Source: Oryzomicrobium terrae (GTDB lineage: Bacteria; Pseudomonadota; Gammaproteobacteria; Burkholderiales; Rhodocyclaceae). From it: 64,000 nt of DNA. The notes below the pieces were generated by a model. It was not told the origin of the DNA and did no database searches. It saw only the letters and a program-made list of their open reading frames with translations. Positions 43,168 to 51,408 of this stretch are shown here, in pieces. Made by a program: the position numbers and the translations under genes. The stretch lies in the NCBI RefSeq assembly GCF_008274805.1, contig NZ_CP022579.1:1240001-1304000 (forward strand), written 5' to 3'. Positions within the stretch are counted from its first letter, which is position 1. Each line of letters starts with the position of its first letter.

Positions 43168-43878
43168 TCAGCTGGTGGTGCTGACCAGACCGCCCACGGC
43201 CGCCGCCGGGGTGGAGGCGTGGTTTTGCAGGGTCTGCTGCAGGGCCTGGAGGAAGGATTGCAGGGTCGGCTGACTGCCGCCTGCGGCACCACTCGATGCG
43301 CTGGCCGAGGTCGCTTGCCCCTGGGTGGCGCTCAACAGGTTCTGGAAGTCGCCCTGCAGGGTGGAGAGGGCGCTGTTGCCGGACGCGCTGCCGCTGCTGC
43401 CCAACTGGTCGATCAGGCTTTGCAGACCGCTGGCGAAGTTGGCGTAACCGGCCTGTACGCCGGAGGCAGCATTGCTGCCCTTGCCGCCGTTGTCGTCGCC
43501 ATCGCCGTCGTTACCGGAGGCGTTGCTCCCGCCCTGGGATTGATGCAAGGCGGTGAACAGGTCGTGCATCAGCTTGTGCATGTCCTGACCCACGGACTGG
43601 GTGCCGGAGGCGGAAGTGGCGCCATCGTCGCCATCCCCGTCGCCCCCCTTGCCGCCTCGGGAACCCCGGCTTCCTTGGCCGGCGGGCAGGGAAATACCCA
43701 ACTGGCTGAAGGCTTGCTGCACTGCGTTCATGAATTCGCCACCGCCGCCGCGATGATGATGGTGCTTTTCCGTTGCCTGGGCAGAGGAGGTGGCACTGGC
43801 GCCAGCAGCGCTGGTGCTGCTGGTCGAGGTCATCTGGTTGGTATAAAGCGAACTGCTATCGACACCAGAAATACTCAT
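43168..43878 (-). CDS. Gly/Ser/Asp-rich protein of unknown function
   Basis: A 236-residue protein with no signal peptide. It has a Ser/Thr/Ala-rich start (MSISGVDSSSLYTNQMTSTS), an EKHHHHRGGGG stretch at about 37-47 and two acidic Gly-rich runs (GGKGGDGDGDDG, GNDGDGDDNGGKG). Predicted amphipathic helices lie between them (FMNAVQQAFSQLGISLP, LHQSQ, SFLQALQQTLQNHAS). His and Asp/Gly clusters suggest metal or calcium binding, which is inference. It lies in a single-gene unit with a strong terminator. The long, AT-rich upstream region is unusual. Confidence 0.7.
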   Translation of the reverse strand: MSISGVDSSSLYTNQMTSTSSTSAAGASATSSAQATEKHHHHRGGGGEFMNAVQQAFSQLGISLPAGQGSRGSRGGKGGDGDGDDGATSASGTQSVGQDMHKLMHDLFTALHQSQGGSNASGNDGDGDDNGGKGSNAASGVQAGYANFASGLQSLIDQLGSSGSASGNSALSTLQGDFQNLLSATQGQATSASASSGAAGGSQPTLQSFLQALQQTLQNHASTPAAAVGGLVSTTS

Positions 43879-44714
43879 TTCCTGCTCCTTTTTTCGTTCT
43901 GAAATATGGCCGACTTGAAGGATGAAATCCTCCCCGGTTTTCAGGGAAGGGATTCAAGACGAAACGAGACGAAAAAATAATGACAGCTTGACGTCAGAAT
44001 TTCTCCACCTCCCGGGGGCTTGCCTAGGCAATATTTCGGCCAGAAAGAAAAGAACTGGAGCTGCCGTTTTGCGGCGGTTTGTAATCAAATGTTAATGGGT
44101 GGCAATGAAGGCATTCTCATTTGCGATGCGTGGTTTTGGTATTGAATCATTTGGCATTTTGTATCGATTTTGATACGTATGAGGCATGGTTCCAGGGCAA
44201 TATTTTCCTGTTTTACTGTTCTTGTATCACCCTGTTTTGTATTTGTTTTTATAAGTACAAATGAATATTGCCGGCGGGTTCGGCAATATTTGCCATGCTG
44301 GTTTTGGGTTGTTTGAATAAATGCACCAATTGGGTGCGAATCAGGTGCGAATTCGTTTTTTGATCGGGTGTTTTTTCGCGTTATCGTCAAGTTTTACAAT
44401 TTTGACGTTGATCTGACATGCATTGCTTGCTGCAAATTGTGGTTGCAGCGAAATACTTCCACGACGGAACCAGGGGGATGGAGATAGGGCGACCGACGCA
44501 CCCAGGTATGGCTTCGCCCTGGTGTGGCGCATGAGTGGTGCATGAGGGACCAGGCTCACCGCTGGGAGGTGGCCCAGGGCAGGGCTAGTTTGGCCTCCTC
44601 GGCGACCACGATTTGCCCATGCTTGCGCCTATCCCCGAGATGTTCCGCGTCAAGCTGGGGCTGGAGCTGTCGGGCTATCGGATGTTTCCGGAGGGGCTGT
44701 GGCGCCGGACGCGC
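43879..44714. other. AT-rich gene-free interval
   Basis: Visibly poorer in G+C than everything around it, most strongly at about 44080-44440. It contains runs such as GTTTTACTGTTC and TTTTGTATTTG. No open frame here has a ribosome-binding site or recognisable motif. At 44589-44711 a short frame beginning with FGLLGDHDLPMLAPIPEM looks protein-like but has a stop just upstream, so it may be a gene fragment. Confidence 0.55.
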
Positions 44715-45353
44715 CTAGTCGGGGAAGGCTTGCAGGTAGGCGGCCACGGCCCGCATGTCGACAGCGCTCAGGCCATGGGCAACGGTCTTCATGACGCTGC
44801 CCTCGGGACGTTCGTCAGTGCGCTGGAACACCATGAGCTGCTTGTAGAGATAGTCGGCGTGCTGGTAGGCCAGGCGCGGAAAGGTGGCGTTGCCTTCGCC
44901 ACGTTCGCCGTGGCACGAGGCGCAGGGCGGGGTGTTGCTGTCCGGCAGACCGTCTCGGAAGATGCGCTGGCCCGCCTGTGCCAGGTCCGAGGCGACGGGG
45001 CCGGGGGAGCGGGGGCGCTGGCCAGTGAAGTAGTCGGCCAACCCCTCGATCTGGGCGTCGGTGAGCTTGCGGCTCAGCCCCCACATGTACTCGAAGCCGG
45101 CCGGGTCGAGGCGATTGTGGCTGCGGAACTGGCGCAGCTGGGCTTCCAGGTAGGCTTTCTGCTGGCCGGCCAGGCTGGGAAAGTTGGGGGAACGGGCGTT
45201 GCCATCGAGCCCATGGCAGTTCGAGCAGACCTGGGCCGCCAGGGTGGCGGCGGGAACGTTGGGATTCCCCAGGTCCCGGGAGCGTTCCAGGTTGACGCAG
45301 CCCCCTGTCGTCAGAAGGAGGGCGGCGGTCGCAAGGGCGGGTAGGGCATTCAT
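44715..45353 (-). CDS. Diheme c-type cytochrome lipoprotein
   Basis: A 212-residue protein with a lipobox-like signal (LLTTGGC, Cys19) and two cytochrome c units: C43-S-N-C46-H47 and C144-A-S-C147-H148. Axial Met candidates lie in each half. The layout is that of cytochrome c4 or similar diheme carriers. It follows the cytochrome-porin gene on the same strand, with 75 bases between, so it is the likely electron partner of that outer-membrane protein. Confidence 0.9.
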   Translation of the reverse strand: MNALPALATAALLLTTGGCVNLERSRDLGNPNVPAATLAAQVCSNCHGLDGNARSPNFPSLAGQQKAYLEAQLRQFRSHNRLDPAGFEYMWGLSRKLTDAQIEGLADYFTGQRPRSPGPVASDLAQAGQRIFRDGLPDSNTPPCASCHGERGEGNATFPRLAYQHADYLYKQLMVFQRTDERPEGSVMKTVAHGLSAVDMRAVAAYLQAFPD

Positions 45354-45428
45354 GGTGTGCCTCCAGGCATCTGCTGCGTTCGTCCGGTGCCGTGGGCTCC
45401 GGCGGGCGGAATGTGGCGGGGCGGAGGG

Positions 45429-46886
45429 TCAGTACGCCGCCCAGAGGTAGAGGAAGGATAGGTTGTTGTCCTTGGCGCTGCGGCTGGAAACTCCGTCGTA
45501 GCCGGTCGTCCCGCCCATGAACTGGGTGTACTTGTAGTACTGGAAGCCGATGCGCACATACTGGAGCGGAGTCCAGAAGACCTCCGGTACCCACACCCGG
45601 GTGCCGGGCCGGTTGTTGGCCGAACCGGTGATCGGGTTGGCGGCATAGAGAATGGCGTCCTTGGACCCCTGGGAACTTACGTAGGACAGGCTGGCGCCAT
45701 ACTTGGCCTGGTAAATGTAGGTGGTGTTGAGCTTCAGCAGATCGATGGTGTTCGATGAGTTGGCGTAGGTGCCGGTGTAGGACGGATTGTTGCTGTTCCA
45801 CAGGGCGTCGTCGTAGCTCTGCTGCTCTCGGGTGTAGGAGAACTGGGCAGAGAATGTGTGGGGATCGAGGATGCGCTGGAACTGGCCGTCGATGCCGACA
45901 TCGTTGTTACGGACCAAGGGGGAGTGGGAGTCGGCAGGATCGGAATAGACCCGAGCGTTCAAGCCATGCAGGCCGATCATGGCGCTGTTGGGGCCCCAGT
46001 CGTGATTGAGCGCCAGCCGCCAGTACGGGTTATACCCTTTCAGCGTTGTCGTGCTGTCGCTGTTAACCCCTTGGCTCATGATCGAAAAAATGCCGTTGGC
46101 GTTGCGATAGAGGCCCGCCTCCGCATAGAGGGTGTTGTTCCAGAATGCATAAATATTGAGTCCGGCATTCTGGTTGCCTTGGGTCAGCATCGGGCTGAAC
46201 TGGGGGCCGGTGAAGGCATTGGCCTGCAATCCCGCCGGACCGATCGGTGTCGGCACCATCTGGAAAGGGTTGTTGAAGGTGTTCCAGACGTCGGTGGTGC
46301 CGATGTTGTTGTTGAGGCTGGCGCCGAGGATCAGGTCGTGGTCGGCGTTGATGAAGCGGTCCGCATAGCGCAGATCGAACTGATCGGTGGCGCTGTGGCT
46401 GATCCACTTGCTATGGTCGTTCTGGTGGTCGTAGGGATTGAGGGTCCATTGCCCGAACAGACCCAGGTTGTCGGTAATCTTGCCACCGGCAAAGAGGCTG
46501 ACCTGGGAAACGCTCACCAGCCCATCCCGAGGATAGTTGTCCGCAGGCATGGCGCCGTTGCCGCCGCTGCCGTTGGGGTCGAGCAGGGAACCGTTGGTCG
46601 TGTTGGCCACTTTGGTCATGCCGGCCTGGATCATGACGGAAATAGGGATGTTGTTGCGCACCCCGATCGTATAGCCGGTCAGTTTGAATATCCGACCATA
46701 AGGCGTCAGTGCCGGAAACTGTCCGCCAGCATGGCAAGCGACGCAGTTTTGTCCGGTTTGGCGGGCAAACAAAGGCAGCGCCGAAGCTTCGCCGGGAATG
46801 AGAAAGATTGGGATGGAAAGCAGGGCAGTGAAAACGGCTGCCGCCCGGCGCAGGAATCGATGGGATAAATCACCAAAACGTGCCAT
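45429..46886 (-). CDS. Cyc2-like cytochrome-porin fusion (outer membrane)
   Basis: A 485-residue protein with a signal peptide ending near EASA (about 36), then one haem motif C48-V-A-C51-H52 inside FARQTGQNCVACHAG. Next comes PALTPYGRIFKLTGY, the phrase that marks the Cyc2 group of outer-membrane iron-oxidising cytochromes. The remaining 400 residues are rich in alternating aromatic/Asn/Gly strands and end in FLYLWAAY, as a beta-barrel does. The start at 46886 follows GGGGAGAG. The diheme cytochrome follows. Electron transfer with extracellular iron or another donor is inferred, not proven; many Cyc2-like relatives have unknown substrates. Confidence 0.85.
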   Translation of the reverse strand: MARFGDLSHRFLRRAAAVFTALLSIPIFLIPGEASALPLFARQTGQNCVACHAGGQFPALTPYGRIFKLTGYTIGVRNNIPISVMIQAGMTKVANTTNGSLLDPNGSGGNGAMPADNYPRDGLVSVSQVSLFAGGKITDNLGLFGQWTLNPYDHQNDHSKWISHSATDQFDLRYADRFINADHDLILGASLNNNIGTTDVWNTFNNPFQMVPTPIGPAGLQANAFTGPQFSPMLTQGNQNAGLNIYAFWNNTLYAEAGLYRNANGIFSIMSQGVNSDSTTTLKGYNPYWRLALNHDWGPNSAMIGLHGLNARVYSDPADSHSPLVRNNDVGIDGQFQRILDPHTFSAQFSYTREQQSYDDALWNSNNPSYTGTYANSSNTIDLLKLNTTYIYQAKYGASLSYVSSQGSKDAILYAANPITGSANNRPGTRVWVPEVFWTPLQYVRIGFQYYKYTQFMGGTTGYDGVSSRSAKDNNLSFLYLWAAY

Positions 46887-47181
46887 GGCCGCTCTCCCCA
46901 GATGGGTTGCTAAATGATTAAAACCCACCTTAGTTCATGGCGTGCGATTATTCAAAAGTCTTGAAAAATATATCAGGCAACGAGTTTGACTCTTGTTTCC
47001 AAAAATTGGCTTTGCATTTGTTTGTTTTTAATGGGGTTTGTTGGTTATTGACGGTAAGCTGACAAAATGGCCGTCTGGACGATTGCTTCCCAAGCAATTG
47101 CTACCTGAAAATTCACCCCGGTGTTTGGCCGCATTCCTGCTACAGCCCCGGCTGCTTCATTTTTTTTCTTTTGTTCATACC

Positions 47182-47613
47182 ATGGCCCGCATTCAGATCG
47201 ACCTACCCGAGCAGTACCTGTTTTCCACCGAACTGCCCCTCTACATCGGCCACATCAACTATGGCGGCCACCTGGACAACGGCCTGTTGCTGACCCTGGT
47301 GTCCGAGGCCCGGGTGCGCTTCTACAAGCACTTCGGCTATTCGGAGCTGGACGTGGAGGGGCTGGGCACGGTGGTGGCCGACGCGGCGGTGCAGTACAAG
47401 TCCGAGGCCTTCCACGGCGAGACCATGGTGGTGGAGATCGCCACCGCCGACCCGCACAAGTACGGCCTGGACCTGGTGTGGCGCATGAGCGACCAGGCCA
47501 CCGGCCGGGAAGTGGCCCGGGGCAAGACCGGGGTGGTGTTCTTCGACTACGGCCAGCGCAAGATTGCGCGCATGCCCGAGGCCTTCGTCGCACGCCTGCA
47601 GCAGCCGGCCTGA
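47182..47613 (+). CDS. 4HBT-family acyl-CoA thioesterase
   Basis: A 143-residue hot-dog-fold protein. The active-site region is GHINYGGHLDNGLLLTLVSE with EARVRFYKHFGYSELDVEG, the pattern of the YbgC/FcbC-like group. Hydrolysis of short-chain or aromatic acyl-CoA is the family activity. The ATG at 47182 is chosen by similarity; longer in-frame starts at 47038 have no support. No clear partner lies beside it. Confidence 0.88.
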   Translation: MARIQIDLPEQYLFSTELPLYIGHINYGGHLDNGLLLTLVSEARVRFYKHFGYSELDVEGLGTVVADAAVQYKSEAFHGETMVVEIATADPHKYGLDLVWRMSDQATGREVARGKTGVVFFDYGQRKIARMPEAFVARLQQPA

Positions 47614-47692
47614 GGGTTTACCGCGATGGGGGGCGCCGGCCCCTGCGGGCCGGCGCGGGGTGATGGGTTGGGTGATCGTCCCATTCCAGGGC

Positions 47693-47722
47693 TGTAACTT
47701 TTTTCTCCGCGGTTTCGTCCAA
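47693..47722 (+). promoter_or_regulatory. Putative ECF-type promoter ahead of the sigma factor gene
   Basis: TGTAAC (47693-47698) and CGTC (47716-47719) are 17 bases apart, the spacing and form of many ECF -35/-10 pairs. The sigma gene follows, so it may be autoregulated. Confidence 0.5.
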
Positions 47723-47745
47723 TGGGCAAACACGCGGAGAAGCCC

Positions 47746-48507
47746 ATGACCCATCACCCTGTTGCCGCTGCCGCCGAGCGCCAGAAAACCGAGGCGGCGT
47801 TGGTGGGGAGCATTCTGGCCGGAGACGCCCAGGCGTTCGAGAGCCTGATGCGCCAGCACAATCGCCGCCTGTTCCGGGTGGCGCGCAGCATCGTGCACGA
47901 CGACGGCGAGGCCGAGGATGTGGTGCAGGAAGGCTACGTGCGCGCCTACAAGGGGCTGGCCGGCTTTCGCGGCGAGGCTCGTCTGTCCACCTGGCTGACC
48001 CGCATCGTCGTCAATCTGGCCATCGAGCACCGCCGCCACCCGCACCTTCCCGAGGCCGATGCCGGAGGTGGCGATTCCCCGGGTCAAGCGGGGGAGGCGG
48101 GCGCGATGGGCGCCGCGGCGTCCTTTGCCGAAACCCCGGAAACCCTGGCCATGCGCGGCGAACTGCGCCGCCTCATCGAGGCCTCGGTGGATGCCCTGCC
48201 CGAGGCCTACCGCAGCGTGTTCATCCTGCGCGCCGTGGAAGGCCTGAGCGTCGAGGAAACCGCGGCATCCCTGGGCATTTCCGAAGCCAACACCAAGACC
48301 CGCCTGCTGCGGGCCCGGGCCCAGTTGCGCCGCTCCCTGGGGCAGTGCCTGGGGCCCTTGCTGGAAAACGTCTTCGCCTTCGCAGGCAGCCGCTGCGACA
48401 GCATCGTGGCGCAGGTCTGCGCCCGCCTGGGGCTGGCTACCCCATCCCTGTCGCCCCCCGCGCCGTCCCTCCCGCCATCTCGGGAAGCGCCCGCCGCCCG
48501 GGGCTGA
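47746..48507 (+). CDS. ECF-family RNA polymerase sigma factor
   Basis: A 253-residue sigma-70-type ECF factor. Region 2 is LVGSILAGDAQAFESLMRQH, EDVVQEGYVRAYKGLAGFRG; region 4 is LPEAYRSVFILRAVEGLSVE, ETAASLGISEANTKTRLLRA. An Ala/Gly-rich linker separates them, and a C-terminal tail of about 50 residues with two cysteines could bind an anti-sigma or redox signal. The ATG at 47746 follows GGAGA; an earlier ATG at 47722 has none. No anti-sigma gene follows; instead a ferritin-like protein and a cytochrome do. Confidence 0.9.
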   Translation: MTHHPVAAAAERQKTEAALVGSILAGDAQAFESLMRQHNRRLFRVARSIVHDDGEAEDVVQEGYVRAYKGLAGFRGEARLSTWLTRIVVNLAIEHRRHPHLPEADAGGGDSPGQAGEAGAMGAAASFAETPETLAMRGELRRLIEASVDALPEAYRSVFILRAVEGLSVEETAASLGISEANTKTRLLRARAQLRRSLGQCLGPLLENVFAFAGSRCDSIVAQVCARLGLATPSLSPPAPSLPPSREAPAARG

Positions 48508-48518
48508 AGGAGAGCGTC

Positions 48519-49115
48519 ATGCTTGTCCAAATCAATCCCTTTGCCTCCCTGGAGCAACTCAGCCGCCGCCGTTTTCTCGTCGGTTCGGGGGCCCTGCTGT
48601 CCGCCAGCACGGTGGCCCTGCTCGCCAATCGCCCGGCCCTGGCCGCCCAGTACGCCAAGAAGGGCGGCGACAAGGGCGATGCCGCCGCCGATGTGCGCAT
48701 CCTCAACACCGCCCTGGGGGCCGAGCTGGAAGCCATCGCCGCCTACAGTGTCGGCGCCGGCAGCGGCCTGTTGCAAAAGCCGGTGCTCGACCTGGCGCTC
48801 CAGTTCCAGGGGCAGCACAAGGAGCACGCCGAGGTGCTGGCCAAGACCGTCGCCAAGCTGGGCGGCAAGCCCGCCGAGGCCAAGGCCCAGTACAGCTTTC
48901 CGACTGAAAAACTGAAAACCCAGAACGACGTGCTGGCCTTTGCCGCCGGCCTGGAGCAGGGGGCCGTCAGCGCCTACCTGGGGGCCGTGCCCCTGTTCCA
49001 CGAGCGCGAACTGGCCAAGGCCGCCGCCAGCATCCTGGGCGACGAGGCCATGCACTGGGCCATCCTGCGCCAGGCCATCGGTCAGAACCCGGTGCCGGCC
49101 GCCTTCGTCTCATGA
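48519..49115 (+). CDS. Tat-exported ferritin-like (DUF4439-type) protein
   Basis: A 198-residue protein with a twin-arginine signal (S-R-R-R-F-L at residues 15-20) and a four-helix ferritin-like body. Helix signatures are NTALGAELEAIAAYSVGAGS, FQGQHKEHAEVLAKTVAKLG and FAAGLEQGAVSAYLGAVPLF, with LGDEAMHWAILRQAIG at the end. Glu/His residues are placed as in di-iron sites. Export by Tat suggests a cofactor inserted in the cytoplasm. It starts 11 bases after the sigma factor stop and overlaps the next gene by four bases. Confidence 0.87.
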   Translation: MLVQINPFASLEQLSRRRFLVGSGALLSASTVALLANRPALAAQYAKKGGDKGDAAADVRILNTALGAELEAIAAYSVGAGSGLLQKPVLDLALQFQGQHKEHAEVLAKTVAKLGGKPAEAKAQYSFPTEKLKTQNDVLAFAAGLEQGAVSAYLGAVPLFHERELAKAAASILGDEAMHWAILRQAIGQNPVPAAFVS

Positions 49116-49522
49116 CCCGGCGTGGCCGTGCCGCCGGCCTCGGTGTTGCCCTCTGCGTTCTGGTGGTTGCGGCCGCCGTCGCCGCCGGGGCGGCGCCTGG
49201 GGTGGGAGATCCGGCCCGGGGCGAGGCCATCTACGCCCGCTGCCAGGCCTGCCATGCCCTGGCCTACGACCGCACCGGGCCGCACCATTGCGGCCTGTTC
49301 GGCCGCCGCGCCGGGAGTGTGCCGGGCTTTACCTACTCGCCGGCCATGGTCCGCTCCGGCATCGTCTGGAATGGGTCGACCCTGGATCGCTTCCTCACCA
49401 ACCCGACCCGCATGGTGCCCGGCACCCTGATGGGCTACGCCGGCATTGCCGATCCCCAGGAGCGGGCCGACCTGATCGCCTGGTTGCGCCAGGCGACGGT
49501 GAGCGGCGAGTGCGCCCACTGA
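49112..49522 (+). CDS. Periplasmic class I cytochrome c
   Basis: A 136-residue protein with a signal peptide (hydrophobic at about 9-27), haem motif C44-Q-A-C47-H48, the mitochondrial-type TGPHHCGLFGRRAGSVPGFT block and VPGTLMGYAG with the axial Met. It resembles cytochrome c550/c2. Its ATG overlaps the ferritin-like stop (ATGA), so sigma, ferritin-like protein and cytochrome form one operon. Confidence 0.92.
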   Translation: MTRRGRAAGLGVALCVLVVAAAVAAGAAPGVGDPARGEAIYARCQACHALAYDRTGPHHCGLFGRRAGSVPGFTYSPAMVRSGIVWNGSTLDRFLTNPTRMVPGTLMGYAGIADPQERADLIAWLRQATVSGECAH

Positions 49523-49805
49523 CCGCCGCCCCCTGGCCGGGTGCCGGGGGGCGGGCGATTCTTGGGTGAAATATATTCACCTCACACCCAGTTGTTTCGT
49601 TTGAGCGGCGTCCCGTGCCGTTCCATGCTGTCTTCACCGCCTCCTGCGGCTTGCCACCTGGCCCCACCGGGCTCTTCGGGTGTGTGCCGCCCCCGCCCGT
49701 TCCACCCTCGCTCGGATGTCCGCGCCCGCCATACCCCCGGTGGGCCTTTTTCGGCCGGACCGATGCGCCGGTCTTTGCGAACGCTGCGATTGAGGAGGAT
49801 TTTCC

Positions 49806-50732
49806 ATGTCCATGGAAGACCGTGACGGTTTCATCTGGCTCGACGGCCAGTGGTTGCCTTGGCGCGACGCCAGGGTGCACGTGCTCACCCACACCCTGCA
49901 TTACGGCTACGGCTGCTTTGAAGGCATCCGCGCCTATGCCACCCCCCAGGGCCCGGCTCTGTTCCGCCTGCCCGAACACCTGCGCCGGCTCAAGGATTCG
50001 GCCCACATCCTGGCTCTGGACATGCCCTGGGACAGCGAGGCCCTGGCCGACATCTGCTGCGAGGCCGTGGCTCGTAACGGATTGGAATCGGCCTACATCC
50101 GCCCCCTGGTCTTTCTCGGCGCCGAAAAGGCCGGGGTGGACCCGGCCGGGGCGTCCACCCACGTCATGGTCGCCGCCTGGCTCTGGGGCGCCTACCTGGG
50201 CGAGGGCGCCCTGGAGCGGGGCATCAAGGTGCGCGTCTCCAGCTACGCCCGCCACCACCCCAACGTGCAGATGTGCCGGGCCAAGGCCATCTCCACCTAC
50301 AGCAACTCCATTCTGGCGGTGCGGGAAGCCCGCCGCGACGGCTACGACGAGGCCCTGCTGCTCGACACCGACGGCTTCATCGCCGAAGGGTCGGGGGAGA
50401 ACGTGTTCATGGTGCGCGACGGCCAGCTCTACGAGCCGGAGACCACCGCCGCCCTGGATGGCGTGACCCGCCGCACGGTGCACGTGCTGGCCCGGGAGAT
50501 GGGCCTGACCGTGACCCCCAAGCGCATCACCCGGGACGAGCTGTACTGCGCCGACGAGGTGTTCCTCACTGGCACCGCCGCCGAGATCACCCCGGTGGTG
50601 GCCGTGGATGCCCGGCGCATCGGCGCCGGCACGCCGGGGCCGGTGGCCCGGGAGCTGCAACGGCGCTACTTCGCCTGCGTGCGTGGCGAGGATGAGCGCC
50701 ACGCCGACTGGTTGCGCCTGGCTCGGGGCTGA
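49806..50732 (+). CDS. ilvE: Branched-chain amino acid aminotransferase
   Basis: PLP class IV transaminase making Leu, Ile and Val from their 2-oxo acids. It has 308 residues, the normal length. Motifs are THTLHYGYGCFEGIRAY, RPLVFLGAEKAGV, PLP lysine Lys160 in MCRAKAISTYSNSILA and DTDGFIAEGSGENVF, then GVTRRTVHVLA and LTGTAAEITPVVAVD. It is followed by a terminator and stands alone; the 280 bases before it contain nothing recognised. Confidence 0.96.
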   Translation: MSMEDRDGFIWLDGQWLPWRDARVHVLTHTLHYGYGCFEGIRAYATPQGPALFRLPEHLRRLKDSAHILALDMPWDSEALADICCEAVARNGLESAYIRPLVFLGAEKAGVDPAGASTHVMVAAWLWGAYLGEGALERGIKVRVSSYARHHPNVQMCRAKAISTYSNSILAVREARRDGYDEALLLDTDGFIAEGSGENVFMVRDGQLYEPETTAALDGVTRRTVHVLAREMGLTVTPKRITRDELYCADEVFLTGTAAEITPVVAVDARRIGAGTPGPVARELQRRYFACVRGEDERHADWLRLARG

Positions 50733-50770
50733 CCCGCTCCAGGCCGCCTTGTCGCCTGCGGAAACGATAA

Positions 50771-50810
50771 AACCGCCCCGGCGTGCCTGCCGCACTCCGG
50801 GGCGGTTTTT
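50771..50810 (+). terminator. Rho-independent terminator of ilvE
   Basis: AACCGCCCCGG (50771-50781) pairs with CCGGGGCGGTT (50797-50807), then TTT. Strong. Confidence 0.9.
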
Positions 50811-50860
50811 CTGTCTACGTTCATGGGCCGGCGTGGCCCGGACAAGAAAGGACGCTCATC

Positions 50861-51277
50861 ATGAACGCTTGTTGCTGCCGTGCGCTGCCCGTGGTGGGGC
50901 GGATACTGCTGGCCCTGATCTTCGTCTGGTCCGGCTACGGCAAGATCACCGGATTCGAGGGGACGGTCGGCTACATCGCCAGCAAGGGTTTGCCCCTGCC
51001 CAGCCTGGCGGCCGCTGCCGCGGCGGCGGTGGAACTGGGCGGCGGCATCCTGCTCATCGTCGGCTGGAAGGCCCGCTGGGCGGCGGCGGCCATCGCCCTG
51101 TTCTCCCTGGCGGCGGCGTTCCTCTTCCACAACTTCTGGGCCGTGCCGCCGGAGATGGCGCAGAACCAGATGATCCACTTCATGAAGAACATCGCCATGG
51201 TCGGCGGCCTGCTCTACGTGGTGGCCCACGGCGCGGGGCCATGGAGCGTCGATGGGGAAGGGCAGGGCCGGTGCTGA
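50861..51277 (+). CDS. DoxX-family membrane protein
   Basis: A 138-residue protein with four hydrophobic helices. Signatures are GRILLALIFVWSGYGKITGF, AAVELGGGILLIVGWKARWA and LFHNFW, with MIHFMKNIAMVGGLLYV. The N-terminus MNACCCRALP carries three consecutive cysteines, which is unusual for DoxX. The family is linked to thiosulfate or quinone reactions in some cases but is mostly uncharacterised. Confidence 0.9.
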   Translation: MNACCCRALPVVGRILLALIFVWSGYGKITGFEGTVGYIASKGLPLPSLAAAAAAAVELGGGILLIVGWKARWAAAAIALFSLAAAFLFHNFWAVPPEMAQNQMIHFMKNIAMVGGLLYVVAHGAGPWSVDGEGQGRC

Positions 51278-51354
51278 CGGTGCCGCCCGCCGGCCAGCGA
51301 CGGGTGCGGTTGGGCAAGCACGCTTCGCCGCGCCATTTAATCCCTCATCCGTAA

Positions 51355-51386
51355 CGACAACGGCCTCCCGAGGGAGGCCGTTGTCG
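51355..51386. terminator. Perfect hairpin between convergent doxX and pcaD genes
   Basis: A 15-pair stem CGACAACGGCCTCCC with GGGAGGCCGTTGTCG, loop GA. There is no clear T run in either direction, so it is a structure at the 3' ends and may stop transcription only weakly. Confidence 0.6.
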
Positions 51387-51408
51387 CTGCCGGGGGAACC
51401 TGGGAGGC

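Noticed and set aside
44085-44390. 101-codon frame in the AT-rich island
   Set aside because: No ribosome-binding site, no recognised motif, and the composition follows the local AT richness.
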